Source: Conexibacter sp. DBS9H8
GTDB taxonomy: Bacteria > Actinomycetota > Thermoleophilia > Solirubrobacterales > Solirubrobacteraceae
NCBI RefSeq assembly: GCF_023330685.1
Contig: NZ_CP097128.1
Coordinates: forward strand, 3,534,001-3,598,000
Reading direction: 5' to 3'
Length of the DNA stretch: 64,000 nt
Below are positions 43,691 through 51,364 of this stretch, one piece after another. Each line of letters begins with the position of its first letter. Position 1 is the first letter of the stretch. The notes beneath the pieces were generated by a model. That model ran no database searches and had not been told where the DNA came from. It worked only from the letters and a program-made list of their open reading frames with translations. A program made the translations under genes and the position numbers.

Positions 43691-45176
43691 CGCGCACCTC
43701 CGGGTGGCGGGTGGGACCGTGTTGGATGAGGGCCGCCAACGCGGTGAGGTCGAGGTGGGCGCCGACATGGTCGGCGAGGGCGTCGAGACGCTGTGCCCGG
43801 ACGGTACTGAAGGGTTCAGACCCGGGAACGAAGCGCCGCCCGACCCGGTCGGCCACCCATCCCAGCAGGGCCGCCCGGAAGGCGTCGCCCTCGAGCGCGC
43901 CGTGCCAGGAGGTGCCAAGGACCGCACCGGCGACACAGCCCTCGTCCGGGGTGATGAACGGCTCCCCGCCGTGCCGGTCCAGGCGGCCGTGGCGGATCTC
44001 ATAGCCGCTCACCGGCGCATCGAGGGACGGGCAGTGACCGGTCCGGTTCTCCAGCAGCTTGTCAGGGACAAAGAGCGTGCGGACCGGGAGCAGGCCGAGG
44101 CCGGGGACGGCGCCCGCACGCGACTCGACGGGATCGTCGATCAGCTCGCCGAGCATCTGGTAGCCGCCGCAGATACCGAGGATCGGACGGTCGGCGGCGG
44201 CGCGGGCGGACAGCGCGGCGTCGAGGCCGCCGGCCCGCAGCCGGCCGAGGTCGGCGACCGTCGCCTTCGTGCCCGGGAGGATGACGAGGTCGGCCCGCTC
44301 GACGTCGGCGGGCGATGAGGAGAAGCGGACGCGGACCCCCGGCTCGGTGGCGAGGGCGTCGACGTCGGTGAAGTTGGAGATCCGCGCCAGCGCGAGGACG
44401 ACGACGTCAAGGGTCTCTCCGCCGGGCCGGGGCGGCGCTTCGGGCCGGGTCTGGTGCAGGGCGAGGGAATCCTCGGCGTCGATCGCCGGGCCCTCCAGGA
44501 ACGGGAGGACCCCCAGCGTCGGCCGGCCCGTCCGGACCCGAAGGGTCTCCAGCCCGGGAGCGAGCAGCCCGGCATCGCCGCGGAACTTGTTGATGATGAA
44601 CCCGCTGACGTGGGCCTGGTCGGCGGGGTCGAGCAGCGCGAGGGTCCCGAACAGGGCGGCGAGCGAGCCGCCGCGGTCGATGTCGGCGACCACGACCGTG
44701 GCGAGGTTCGCCGTCCGCGCCAGCCACATGTTCGTGATGTCGCTCGCCCGCAGGTTGATCTCCGCCGGGCTGCCCGCCCCCTCGCAGATGACGACGTCGT
44801 AGCGGCGGCGCAGATCGGCGAGCGCGTCCGCGACGATCGGTCGCAGCTCACCGGTGAGGTCTCGGTAGCTGCGGGCGTCGACCTCGGCGTAGGGGGTGCC
44901 CATCACGATCACCTGGCTGTGGCGGTCCCCGGTCGGTTTGATCAGAACCGGGTTCATCGCCGCCTCGAGCTCGGCCCCGGCGGCGGCGGCCTGGACGGCC
45001 TGGGCCCGGCCGACCTCCGCACCACTCCGGGTGACGACCGAGTTGAGCGCCATGTTCTGCCCCTTGAACGGGGCGACGGAGACGCCCTCCCGGGCGAGCC
45101 AGCGGCACAGCCCGGTGACGAGGAAGGACTTGCCCGCGTCCGAGGTCGCTCCCGCGACGAGCAGGGCGCCCTTCAT
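43665..45176 (-). CDS. cobQ: Cobyric acid synthase
   Basis: 503 residues. The N-terminal ATPase half has LLVAGATSDAGKSFLVTGLC and SVAPFKGQNMALNS. The middle has GSPAEINLRASDITNMWLAR. The C-terminal triad amidotransferase has ILGICGGYQMLGE (Cys) and GTSWHGALEGD (His). It amidates side chains b, d, e and g of adenosylcobyrinic acid diamide. The ATG overlaps the cobD stop (ATGA). The 3' end carries the cobN ribosome-binding site and start. Confidence 0.97.
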   Translation of the reverse strand: MKGALLVAGATSDAGKSFLVTGLCRWLAREGVSVAPFKGQNMALNSVVTRSGAEVGRAQAVQAAAAGAELEAAMNPVLIKPTGDRHSQVIVMGTPYAEVDARSYRDLTGELRPIVADALADLRRRYDVVICEGAGSPAEINLRASDITNMWLARTANLATVVVADIDRGGSLAALFGTLALLDPADQAHVSGFIINKFRGDAGLLAPGLETLRVRTGRPTLGVLPFLEGPAIDAEDSLALHQTRPEAPPRPGGETLDVVVLALARISNFTDVDALATEPGVRVRFSSSPADVERADLVILPGTKATVADLGRLRAGGLDAALSARAAADRPILGICGGYQMLGELIDDPVESRAGAVPGLGLLPVRTLFVPDKLLENRTGHCPSLDAPVSGYEIRHGRLDRHGGEPFITPDEGCVAGAVLGTSWHGALEGDAFRAALLGWVADRVGRRFVPGSEPFSTVRAQRLDALADHVGAHLDLTALAALIQHGPTRHPEVRVAALHHDR

Positions 45177-46159
45177 CGCCGCCTCCTGCGCACGGTGATG
45201 CCGCTGGTGGGCACGGTGGCGATGAGGGCACTGAACAGGGTCGCGACACCGGCGCAGACCACGGTGGCGGCGGCGCCGACCCGGGCCGACAGCCGGAGTG
45301 CCCGGGTGACGTCGGCCGCCTCCGGTGCCCGCCCGTCCCCGAGTCGCGGTCGCGCCTCGAGCACTCCGGCGTAGGACAGCGGACCCCCGAGGGTGACCCC
45401 GAGCGCCCCGGCGAAGGCGGCCTCGACGACCCCCGCGTTGGGGGAGGGGTGCGCGGCGGCGTCCCGTCGGACCGCCGCGCGGCAGCTCGCCCGCCCCCCG
45501 GGGAGCGCGGGGACTCCGGGGAGGGCGGGGAAGGCGGAGAACCGGCAGACGAGCGCTGCGGTCACCCGGGCAGGCACCCAGTTGAGCAGGTCGTCGAGCC
45601 GGGCGGGCGCCCACCCGAACTGCTCGTAGCGGTCGCTGTGGTGGCCCCACATCGCGTCGAGGGTGTTGGCGGCCCGGTAGGCGCCGGCCCCGGCCGGTCC
45701 GGTGAGGGCGGCCCAGACGAGCGCACCGACGACCGCGTCGGAGGTGTTCTCGGCCAGCGACTCGATCACCGCCGCCCGGATCGCCGTCGCGTCAAGGTCG
45801 CCGGTGTCACGGCCACAGAGAGAGCGCAGCCGCGTCCGGGCGCCGGGCAGGTCCCCGGCGGCGAGGCGGGCCTCCACGGCCGCCGCCTCACGGCACAGCG
45901 TCCGCCCGCCGAGGGTGGCCCACAACACGACGGCCGCACCGCCTGCCCCGGGCAGGAGGTCGGCCACGAGCGCGCCGACGCCTGCCGCGGCGCCGATCAG
46001 CGTCCCGGTGAGCAGCGCGCCGCGGGCGCGGGTCGGGGCGTAGAACGCCCGTTCCAGGTGCCCGGCGACGGTGCCGAAACCGGCCACGGGGTGCCCGCGG
46101 CGGGGGTCTCCGAAGATGATGTCGGCGGTGTATCCCGCCACGAGCGCAGTTGCGCCCAC
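45173..46159 (-). CDS. cobD: Adenosylcobinamide-phosphate synthase (CbiB/CobD), membrane protein
   Basis: 328 residues, polytopic. Family motifs are GYTADIIFGDPRRGHPVAGFG, the ESLAENTSDAVVGAL helix, GAGAYRAANTLDAMWGHHSD and ARLDDLLNWVPARVTA, and the late AHPSPNAGVVEAAFAGALGV. It condenses cobyric acid with aminopropanol phosphate at the inner membrane. It is the first gene of the operon. The start is a GTG with GAGGAGG 9 bases upstream and a cobalamin riboswitch in the leader. Confidence 0.95.
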   Translation of the reverse strand: MGATALVAGYTADIIFGDPRRGHPVAGFGTVAGHLERAFYAPTRARGALLTGTLIGAAAGVGALVADLLPGAGGAAVVLWATLGGRTLCREAAAVEARLAAGDLPGARTRLRSLCGRDTGDLDATAIRAAVIESLAENTSDAVVGALVWAALTGPAGAGAYRAANTLDAMWGHHSDRYEQFGWAPARLDDLLNWVPARVTAALVCRFSAFPALPGVPALPGGRASCRAAVRRDAAAHPSPNAGVVEAAFAGALGVTLGGPLSYAGVLEARPRLGDGRAPEAADVTRALRLSARVGAAATVVCAGVATLFSALIATVPTSGITVRRRRR

Positions 46160-46199
46160 TGTCAGTCGCCTCCTCGGGATCGTGCGTCCCGCCGGTCGG

Positions 46200-46320
46200 T
46201 CATGGTCGTGGCGACCGAGTTCCTGACTGTCCGGAAAGCTCGCCTCCGGTCACAGTGGCGCGACCGTCCCGGATTCCCACCGGGTTCCTCACGCCGCCAC
46301 GCTGGCCTGTGATCGTAACC
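46200..46320 (-). ncRNA. Cobalamin riboswitch in the leader of the cobalamin operon
   Basis: On the minus strand the leader reads, in order, a P1 arm CGTGGCG, then GAGGAACCCGGTGGGAATCC, CGCCACTG (the B12 box), GAGC, AGTCAGGAACTC, and the closing arm CGCCACG that pairs with the first. These are the hallmark elements of the AdoCbl/B12 aptamer. It lies 40 bases upstream of the cobD start. The expression platform is not obvious: a small hairpin CGGGA/TCCCG ends beside the ribosome-binding site, but no perfect anti-Shine-Dalgarno or U-tract terminator is visible. Boundaries are approximate. Confidence 0.92.
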
Positions 46321-46390
46321 GACTTGGTGGCCCACGCCGCCATGCCCGAGACGGGCCTCTCTCCGCGGGTCATGGCACAGTGTCGCCGGA

Positions 46391-47152
46391 GTGCCCCTCG
46401 CGCGACCGATCAGCCGCCCACGCCAGGAGCTGCGCGCCCTCGGGGCGGCGGTCAGCTTCCTCACCCGCATCCCGGTTCCCGGCGTCTTCGACGCCGCCGA
46501 TCTGCGGCGGGCAAGCGTCTACTTTCCCCTCGTCGGCGCGGGGATCGGGTCGCTGTGTGGCCGGCTCGCCCGTGCCTGGGGGCCGCCGGTCGCGCTCACC
46601 GTCGAGGCGCTGCTCACCGGCGCGCTGCACCTGGACGCGCTCGCTGACAGCGCTGACGGGCTCGGGGGACGCGACCGGGCCCACGCGCTGGAGATCATGC
46701 GTGACTCCCGGCTGGGCAGCTTCGGCGCGGTCGCGCTCATCCTCGATCTGACGCTGCGAGGCGCGGCGCTGCAGCGCTGCGCCGACCCGGTGCGAGCAGC
46801 CCGCAGTGCCGGTGCCCTCGCCCGTGCGGTTCCCGTGGTGCTCGCCGTCACCCTCCCGTACGTGCGGGCGGAGGGCACCGGTGCGGCGCTGGAGACGACG
46901 ACCCCGGCTCGGGCCGTGCTTGGCGCGGGGCTTGCGGCCGGCCTGAGCGGCGATCCGGCGGCGATCGGCGCCGCCGCGCTGTTCACCGCCGCCTCCGCGG
47001 GCTTCTGGAGAGACCGGATCGGTGGGGTCACGGGGGACGTGCTCGGCGCGAGCATCGAGCTTGGCAGCACGCTCCTGCTCGTCCTCGCCTCCACACGGAC
47101 GGGACCGGCGGTGATCCGCTCCTGGAGCGGCGGGCCGGAGGAATCGCGGTGA
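46391..47152 (+). CDS. cobS: Adenosylcobinamide-GDP ribazoletransferase (cobalamin synthase)
   Basis: 253 residues, polytopic. Motifs are SFLTRIPVPGVFDAADLRRA, FPLVGAGIGSLCG and the catalytic TGALHLDALADSADGLGG, then EIMRDSRLGSFGAVAL and a late GGVTGDVLGASIELGS. It joins adenosylcobinamide-GDP with alpha-ribazole phosphate at the membrane. It is divergent from the riboswitch-led operon. The start is a GTG without a clear spaced ribosome-binding site. Its stop overlaps the bluB-cobT start by 4 bases (GTGA). Whether it responds to B12 is unknown, since no riboswitch precedes it on this strand. Confidence 0.94.
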   Translation: MPLARPISRPRQELRALGAAVSFLTRIPVPGVFDAADLRRASVYFPLVGAGIGSLCGRLARAWGPPVALTVEALLTGALHLDALADSADGLGGRDRAHALEIMRDSRLGSFGAVALILDLTLRGAALQRCADPVRAARSAGALARAVPVVLAVTLPYVRAEGTGAALETTTPARAVLGAGLAAGLSGDPAAIGAAALFTAASAGFWRDRIGGVTGDVLGASIELGSTLLLVLASTRTGPAVIRSWSGGPEESR

Positions 47153-48951
47153 GCCTCGACCGACCGGCGCTGCCGCCGGACTTCGATCAATCCCGGGCGC
47201 GGGAGCGTGCCGCGGACCCGACGGGCTGGCGGTTTGAGGAGCCGGAGCGCCGCGGCCTCTACCACGCGATCGAGGCGCGCCGGGACATCCGCCGGTTTCG
47301 GCCCGATCCACTCGACCCGGCGGCGCTCGAGCGGATCCTCGCCGCCGCCCACGCCGCCCCGTCGGTCGGGCTGATGCAGCCGTGGCGGTTCATCACCGTC
47401 ACGGACCCGGGGACACTCGCGGCGATGCAGGCGATCGCCCAGCGCGAGCGGCTCACCCAGGCACCGTTCCTCGACGAGCGGGCCGGCGCCTACCTCGATC
47501 TCAAGCTCGAGGGGATCCGGGAGGCGCCGCTCAACCTGTGTGTCTGCTGTGACCGCCGGCCGGGGGAGGAGATCCTCGGCCGCCACACGATCCCCGACAC
47601 CGACCTGTACTCGACCTGTCTGGCGATCGAAAACCTGTGGCTCGCCGCCCGGGCGGAGGGGGTCGGGGTCGGCTGGGTCTCCTTCTATGACGAGGGCGAT
47701 GTCCGCACCCTGCTGGGGATGCCCGCCCACGTCATCCCAGTCGCTTGGCTCTGCCTCGGCTACCCGGACGAGCGGCCGACGCGACCGGGGCTGGAGGCGG
47801 CTGGATGGGGCCGGCGCTCACCACTGGCCGACCACATCTTCTCCGAGCGGTGGCCGGCCCCGGCGCCCCCCGCTGAGGGCGCCGCCCCCCGCGACTGCGG
47901 CGTCTCCGCGGCCGACCTCTCCGGTCCGGTGCGCCCCGGCGAGCACCGGGCCACGCTGGCGATCCGTGACCGCTCGGATGAGCTGATCAAGCCGCCCGGC
48001 AGCCTTGGCGCGCTCGAGTCCCTGCTCGAACGCTGGGCCGCCGTCACCGGCGGGCCGCCACCCGCCGCCCCGCGGGCGGCGATCCTCGTACTCGCCGCCG
48101 ACCACGGGGTCGCCGCCCACGGCACGAGCCTGTATCCGAGCCGGGTGAGCGGGCAGGTCGCCGCCGCCGCCGCCCGCGGCGAGTCGGCGATCGGCGTGCT
48201 TGCCCGCACGCTCGGCGCCCGGCTCGTCGTCGCTGACATCGGGCTCCGTGGCCCCCGTCAACCGGGTCTCCGTGATCTGCGGGTCCGGGAGGGCACCGCA
48301 GACATCTGCACCGGTCCGGCGATGACCGCACCGGAGTTCGCACGCGCGCACTCGGAGGGGGAACGGCTCGCCGCCGACCTCTGTGTGGAGGCCGACGTGC
48401 TCGTGCTCGGGGAGATCGGGATCGCCAACACGACGGCGGCGAGCGCCGTCCTCGCAGGCCTGCTCGGACTTCCGGCCGAGGCGGTCTGTGGCCGTGGCGC
48501 CGGCCTCGATGCCCAGGGAGTCGCCCATAAGGCGACGGTCGTCGCCGCCGCCGTCGCCGCCAACGCGCCCGATCCTCGCGCCCCACTGGAGGTGCTGCGC
48601 GAGCTTGGGGGACTCGAGTTCGCTGCCCTCGCCGGCGCAATCCGTGGCGCGGCGGTGGCCGGGACACCGATCCTGCTCGACGGATTCGCTGTCGGCGTCG
48701 CCGCCCTCGCGGCGGTGCGAGCCGACCCGACGCTGCGCGACTACCTGTTCGCCGGGCACCGATCCGCCGAGCCCGCCCACGCGATCGTCCTGCGCCAGCT
48801 CGGGCTCGAGCCGCTGCTGGACCAGCGTCTCCGCCTCGGTGAGGCCTCGGGCGCCGCGCTCGCCCTTCCGCTCATCGGGCTCGCCGGCGCGCTGCATGCG
48901 GAGATGGGGACCTTCACCGAGTCGGGAGTCGACCGAGCCGGTCGCACCTGA
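47149..48951 (+). CDS. bluB-cobT: Fused 5,6-dimethylbenzimidazole synthase - DMB phosphoribosyltransferase (BluB-CobT)
   Basis: 600 residues in two enzymes. Residues ~1-240 are BluB: RDIRRFRPDPLDPAALERIL, AHAAPSVGLMQPWRFI, TIPDTDLYSTCLAIENLW and GVGVGWVSFYD, which cannibalises FMNH2 to make DMB. Residues ~255-600 are CobT: RSDELIKPPGSLGALE, LVLAADHGVAAHGTSLYPS, GEIGIANTTAASAV and the C-terminal RLGEASGAALALPL with the catalytic Glu, which makes alpha-ribazole phosphate. An Ala/Pro linker joins them. Fusion would pass DMB straight to its consumer. GGAGG lies 7 bases before the GTG start, which overlaps the cobS stop. Confidence 0.95.
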   Translation: MSLDRPALPPDFDQSRARERAADPTGWRFEEPERRGLYHAIEARRDIRRFRPDPLDPAALERILAAAHAAPSVGLMQPWRFITVTDPGTLAAMQAIAQRERLTQAPFLDERAGAYLDLKLEGIREAPLNLCVCCDRRPGEEILGRHTIPDTDLYSTCLAIENLWLAARAEGVGVGWVSFYDEGDVRTLLGMPAHVIPVAWLCLGYPDERPTRPGLEAAGWGRRSPLADHIFSERWPAPAPPAEGAAPRDCGVSAADLSGPVRPGEHRATLAIRDRSDELIKPPGSLGALESLLERWAAVTGGPPPAAPRAAILVLAADHGVAAHGTSLYPSRVSGQVAAAAARGESAIGVLARTLGARLVVADIGLRGPRQPGLRDLRVREGTADICTGPAMTAPEFARAHSEGERLAADLCVEADVLVLGEIGIANTTAASAVLAGLLGLPAEAVCGRGAGLDAQGVAHKATVVAAAVAANAPDPRAPLEVLRELGGLEFAALAGAIRGAAVAGTPILLDGFAVGVAALAAVRADPTLRDYLFAGHRSAEPAHAIVLRQLGLEPLLDQRLRLGEASGAALALPLIGLAGALHAEMGTFTESGVDRAGRT

Positions 48952-49072
48952 CTCGGCCCAGCGCCGGCAACGCGGTGGGGTCGGGGCCGTACGGCCCCTT
49001 CAGCACCCCCTCATGCCCGCGGAGAACGGCGGTCACAGCCGCAGCGCTGGGAGCGGCAGCCCGAAACGACGA

Positions 49073-49104
49073 CCGGCGGGCCGGGCCAAAGCCCGACCCG
49101 CCGG
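49073..49104. terminator. Bidirectional hairpin terminator between bluB-cobT and the ferritin-like gene
   Basis: CCGGCGGG-c-CGGGC pairs with GCCCG-a-CCCGCCGG around a CAAA loop, 13 paired bases with one internal mismatch. It lies between two convergent genes. No U-tract is present on either strand, so intrinsic termination is inferred from position and stem strength. Confidence 0.55.
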
Positions 49105-49150
49105 ATCACGCGGTGGGCGCTGGTCGCGCCCGACGTGTCGTCGAGGCTGA

Positions 49151-49771
49151 CTAGGCGAGGAAGCCGTACGCCTTGAGGGCGGCAGCGGCCTCACCGGCGG
49201 TGAGGGTCTTCGGGCCGAAGGCGGGAAGGACCGCAGTGGCGCCCGGGAGGATCGCGTCGAAGAACGAGTAGTGCGTCGCCTCGTTCGTGGCGATACCGGC
49301 CGCCAGGGACTTCAGCTCCTGGGAGTTGAAGGACTTGACCGCGCCGAGGTAGGTGGAGACGAACGCCTCCTCCAGGACCTTGCCGACGCCGGCGAGGTCA
49401 TTCTTGGTCCTGACGTACTTGGCCGGCACCGTGAGCTTGAAGCCCTTGGGAGCCGACTTGCCGAGCGCGCCCTTGAGCAGGTGCAGGTGCTCCTTCTCGT
49501 CGGTGAGGGCGGCCTTGAAGTAGCCGAGGTTGCCCGGATCGAGCTTCAGCTTGTTGAAGTACGTGTGGACGATCGCGGAGTAGATCTCCACGGCCAGCGT
49601 CTCAGCGATGAACGCCGTCTGCAGGATCGTCAGGTCGGTCGAGGTCGTCTTGGCGTACGCGATACCGTCCATCGACGCCAGGATGCCGCCGGAGCCGACG
49701 AGAACGAGGCTCCCCTTCGCGGCGTTGCGGATGAACTGGCCGCGGTTCAGGCCGTTCTGCTCATCGGACAT
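49151..49771 (-). CDS. Exported ferritin-like domain protein
   Basis: 206 residues. After about 40 residues of signal-like sequence comes a four-helix ferritin-like domain with metal-ligand-type Glu/His pairs: AETLAVEIYSAIV, TDEKEHLHLLKG, LEEAFVSTYLGAV and IATNEATHYSFFD. The leader looks like a Tat signal in layout (basic, hydrophobic, AYA cleavage), but the twin arginine is reduced to NRGQFIRN. Such proteins are common and uncharacterised in Thermoleophilia-type actinobacteria; iron storage or peroxide handling is possible. GAAGGAG precedes the ATG. A TAGAGT -10 candidate lies at 49842-49847 on the minus strand. Confidence 0.8.
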   Translation of the reverse strand: MSDEQNGLNRGQFIRNAAKGSLVLVGSGGILASMDGIAYAKTTSTDLTILQTAFIAETLAVEIYSAIVHTYFNKLKLDPGNLGYFKAALTDEKEHLHLLKGALGKSAPKGFKLTVPAKYVRTKNDLAGVGKVLEEAFVSTYLGAVKSFNSQELKSLAAGIATNEATHYSFFDAILPGATAVLPAFGPKTLTAGEAAAALKAYGFLA

Positions 49772-49979
49772 ACATGCTCCTTCAGGTTTTTGTGACGGAC
49801 TTGGGATCGGCAGGAAAAATCTCCAAGCCGCTCACCACCCCACTCTACGCAGGTTAAATCCCGGCGGATCACTTATACGCCGGCGTCCGTCCGGCGCTGG
49901 GGCGCCTGCGCCCGCCCGGCGCGGGGCTGACCACGCTCCTGGGGCGACGACCCGGGGGGCCGGCTGGTTCACTACGCCG

Positions 49980-51353
49980 ATGACTTCCGCCGCGATCGTA
50001 GGCAGCGGCCCCAACGGCCTGGCGGCCGCGCTCACGCTCGCCGCCGCCGGGGTGTCGGTGACCGTGTATGAGGCCGAGACGCGCCTCGGAGGCGGCACGC
50101 GCAGCGCCGAGCTGACCGTGCCGGGACTCATTCACGACGAGTGCGCGGCCGCCCACCCGCTCGCCGTCGACAACGAGTTCATGCGCCGCTTTCGACTGCC
50201 GATCCAATGGTGCTGGCCCGAGGTGCAGTACAGCCACCCCCTCGACGGAGACGCGACGGACGGGCCGGGCGGGGGAGCCGGGGCGAGCAGCAGCGGCGCA
50301 CTGCCGCGACTGTTCGGAGCCCGCTACCCGTGGGATGACATGCTCCAGCCGGTTCTCCATCTCCCCCGGCGGCCGGTCGGCCTCGTCCGGCTCGGGGCGC
50401 TGTCGGCGCTGCCGGCGACGACGCTCGCCCGCGCCCTGCCCAGCCGCGAACTGCGGGCGCTCTGGGCCGGGGTGGCCGCGCACTCCTTCCGGCCGCTGTC
50501 GGCGCCGTTCTCCTCGGCCATCGGGCTCGTGCTCGGTGCCGCCGCCCACCAGTTCGGCTGGCCCGTCGCCCGCGGCGGGTCAGCGGCGATCACGCACGCG
50601 ATGGCCGCCGCCGCGGCCGGTTACGGGGCGACCTTCGAGACCGGGGTGCGAATCGGCTCGCTCGCCGAACTCCAGGCCGATCTCATCCTGCTCGACACGT
50701 CCGCCCGGGCGGCGGTCACGATCGCCGGGTCGGCGATGCCTGGCCGGATCGCCGCCGCCCTGCGCCGCTTCCGGTACGGGCCGGCGGCGTTCAAGGTCGA
50801 CTTCGCCGTCGACGGAGGCGTCCCGTGGCGCCATCTCCCCTCGCGGCGGGCCGGGACCGTGCACGTCGGCGGCAGCCTCGAGGAGATCGCCGCCGCGGAG
50901 GCGGCGATCAACGCCGGCCGAATGCCCGAGCGACCGTTCGTCCTCGTCTGCCAGCAGTCGCTCGCCGACCCGACGCGGGCGCGTGAAACGCTCGTGCCGA
51001 TCTACAGCTACGCCCACGTCCCGGCCGGCTTCACCGGAGACGCGACCGGGCTGATCGAGGCCCAGATCGAACGGTTCGCCCCGGGCTTTCGGGAGCGAAT
51101 CGTCGCCCGCCACGTGCGGACTGTCGCCCAATCGGAGGCGATGAACGCCAACTATGTGGGGGGTGACATCGCGACCGGCGCGAACGATCCGCGCCAGCTG
51201 CTGCTGCGCCCCCGCCCCGCCCTCGACCCCTACAGCCTCGGGATCCCCGGGGTGTACCTGTGCTCGGCGGCGACTCCTCCGGGGGCGGGTGCGCACGGCA
51301 TGTGCGGCTACAACGCCGCGATCTCCGCGCTCGCCTGGCTGACGCGCCGGTAG
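49980..51353 (+). CDS. FAD-dependent oxidoreductase, CrtI/phytoene-dehydrogenase-like
   Basis: About 457 residues. The N-terminal dinucleotide-binding fold is [21 protein letters not shown] with [20 protein letters not shown]. The C-terminal FAD motif is [27 protein letters not shown]1233 proteins of this type saturate, desaturate or isomerise carotenoid-like or other isoprenoid/lipid substrates. No carotenoid genes are nearby, so the substrate is open. The protein is a little shorter than the ~500 residues usual for the family; the middle segment that normally closes the active site looks reduced. Its TAG stop is also the first half of the -10 element of the next gene. Confidence 0.82.
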   Translation: MTSAAIVGSGPNGLAAALTLAAAGVSVTVYEAETRLGGGTRSAELTVPGLIHDECAAAHPLAVDNEFMRRFRLPIQWCWPEVQYSHPLDGDATDGPGGGAGASSSGALPRLFGARYPWDDMLQPVLHLPRRPVGLVRLGALSALPATTLARALPSRELRALWAGVAAHSFRPLSAPFSSAIGLVLGAAAHQFGWPVARGGSAAITHAMAAAAAGYGATFETGVRIGSLAELQADLILLDTSARAAVTIAGSAMPGRIAAALRRFRYGPAAFKVDFAVDGGVPWRHLPSRRAGTVHVGGSLEEIAAAEAAINAGRMPERPFVLVCQQSLADPTRARETLVPIYSYAHVPAGFTGDATGLIEAQIERFAPGFRERIVARHVRTVAQSEAMNANYVGGDIATGANDPRQLLLRPRPALDPYSLGIPGVYLCSAATPPGAGAHGMCGYNAAISALAWLTRR

Positions 51354-51356
51354 GCT
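51351..51356 (+). promoter_or_regulatory. -10 element TAGGCT overlapping a stop codon
   Basis: The TAG stop of the upstream oxidoreductase gene is the first half of TAGGCT, which lies 8 bases before the ATG at 51365. It is a probable leaderless promoter for the RDD protein. Confidence 0.5.
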
Positions 51357-51364
51357 GGCCGGCG

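Noticed and set aside
46162..46470. Small open frame over the cobalamin riboswitch
   Set aside because: It coincides with the conserved aptamer on the same strand and continues into antisense cobS. Basic, repetitive translation without motif.
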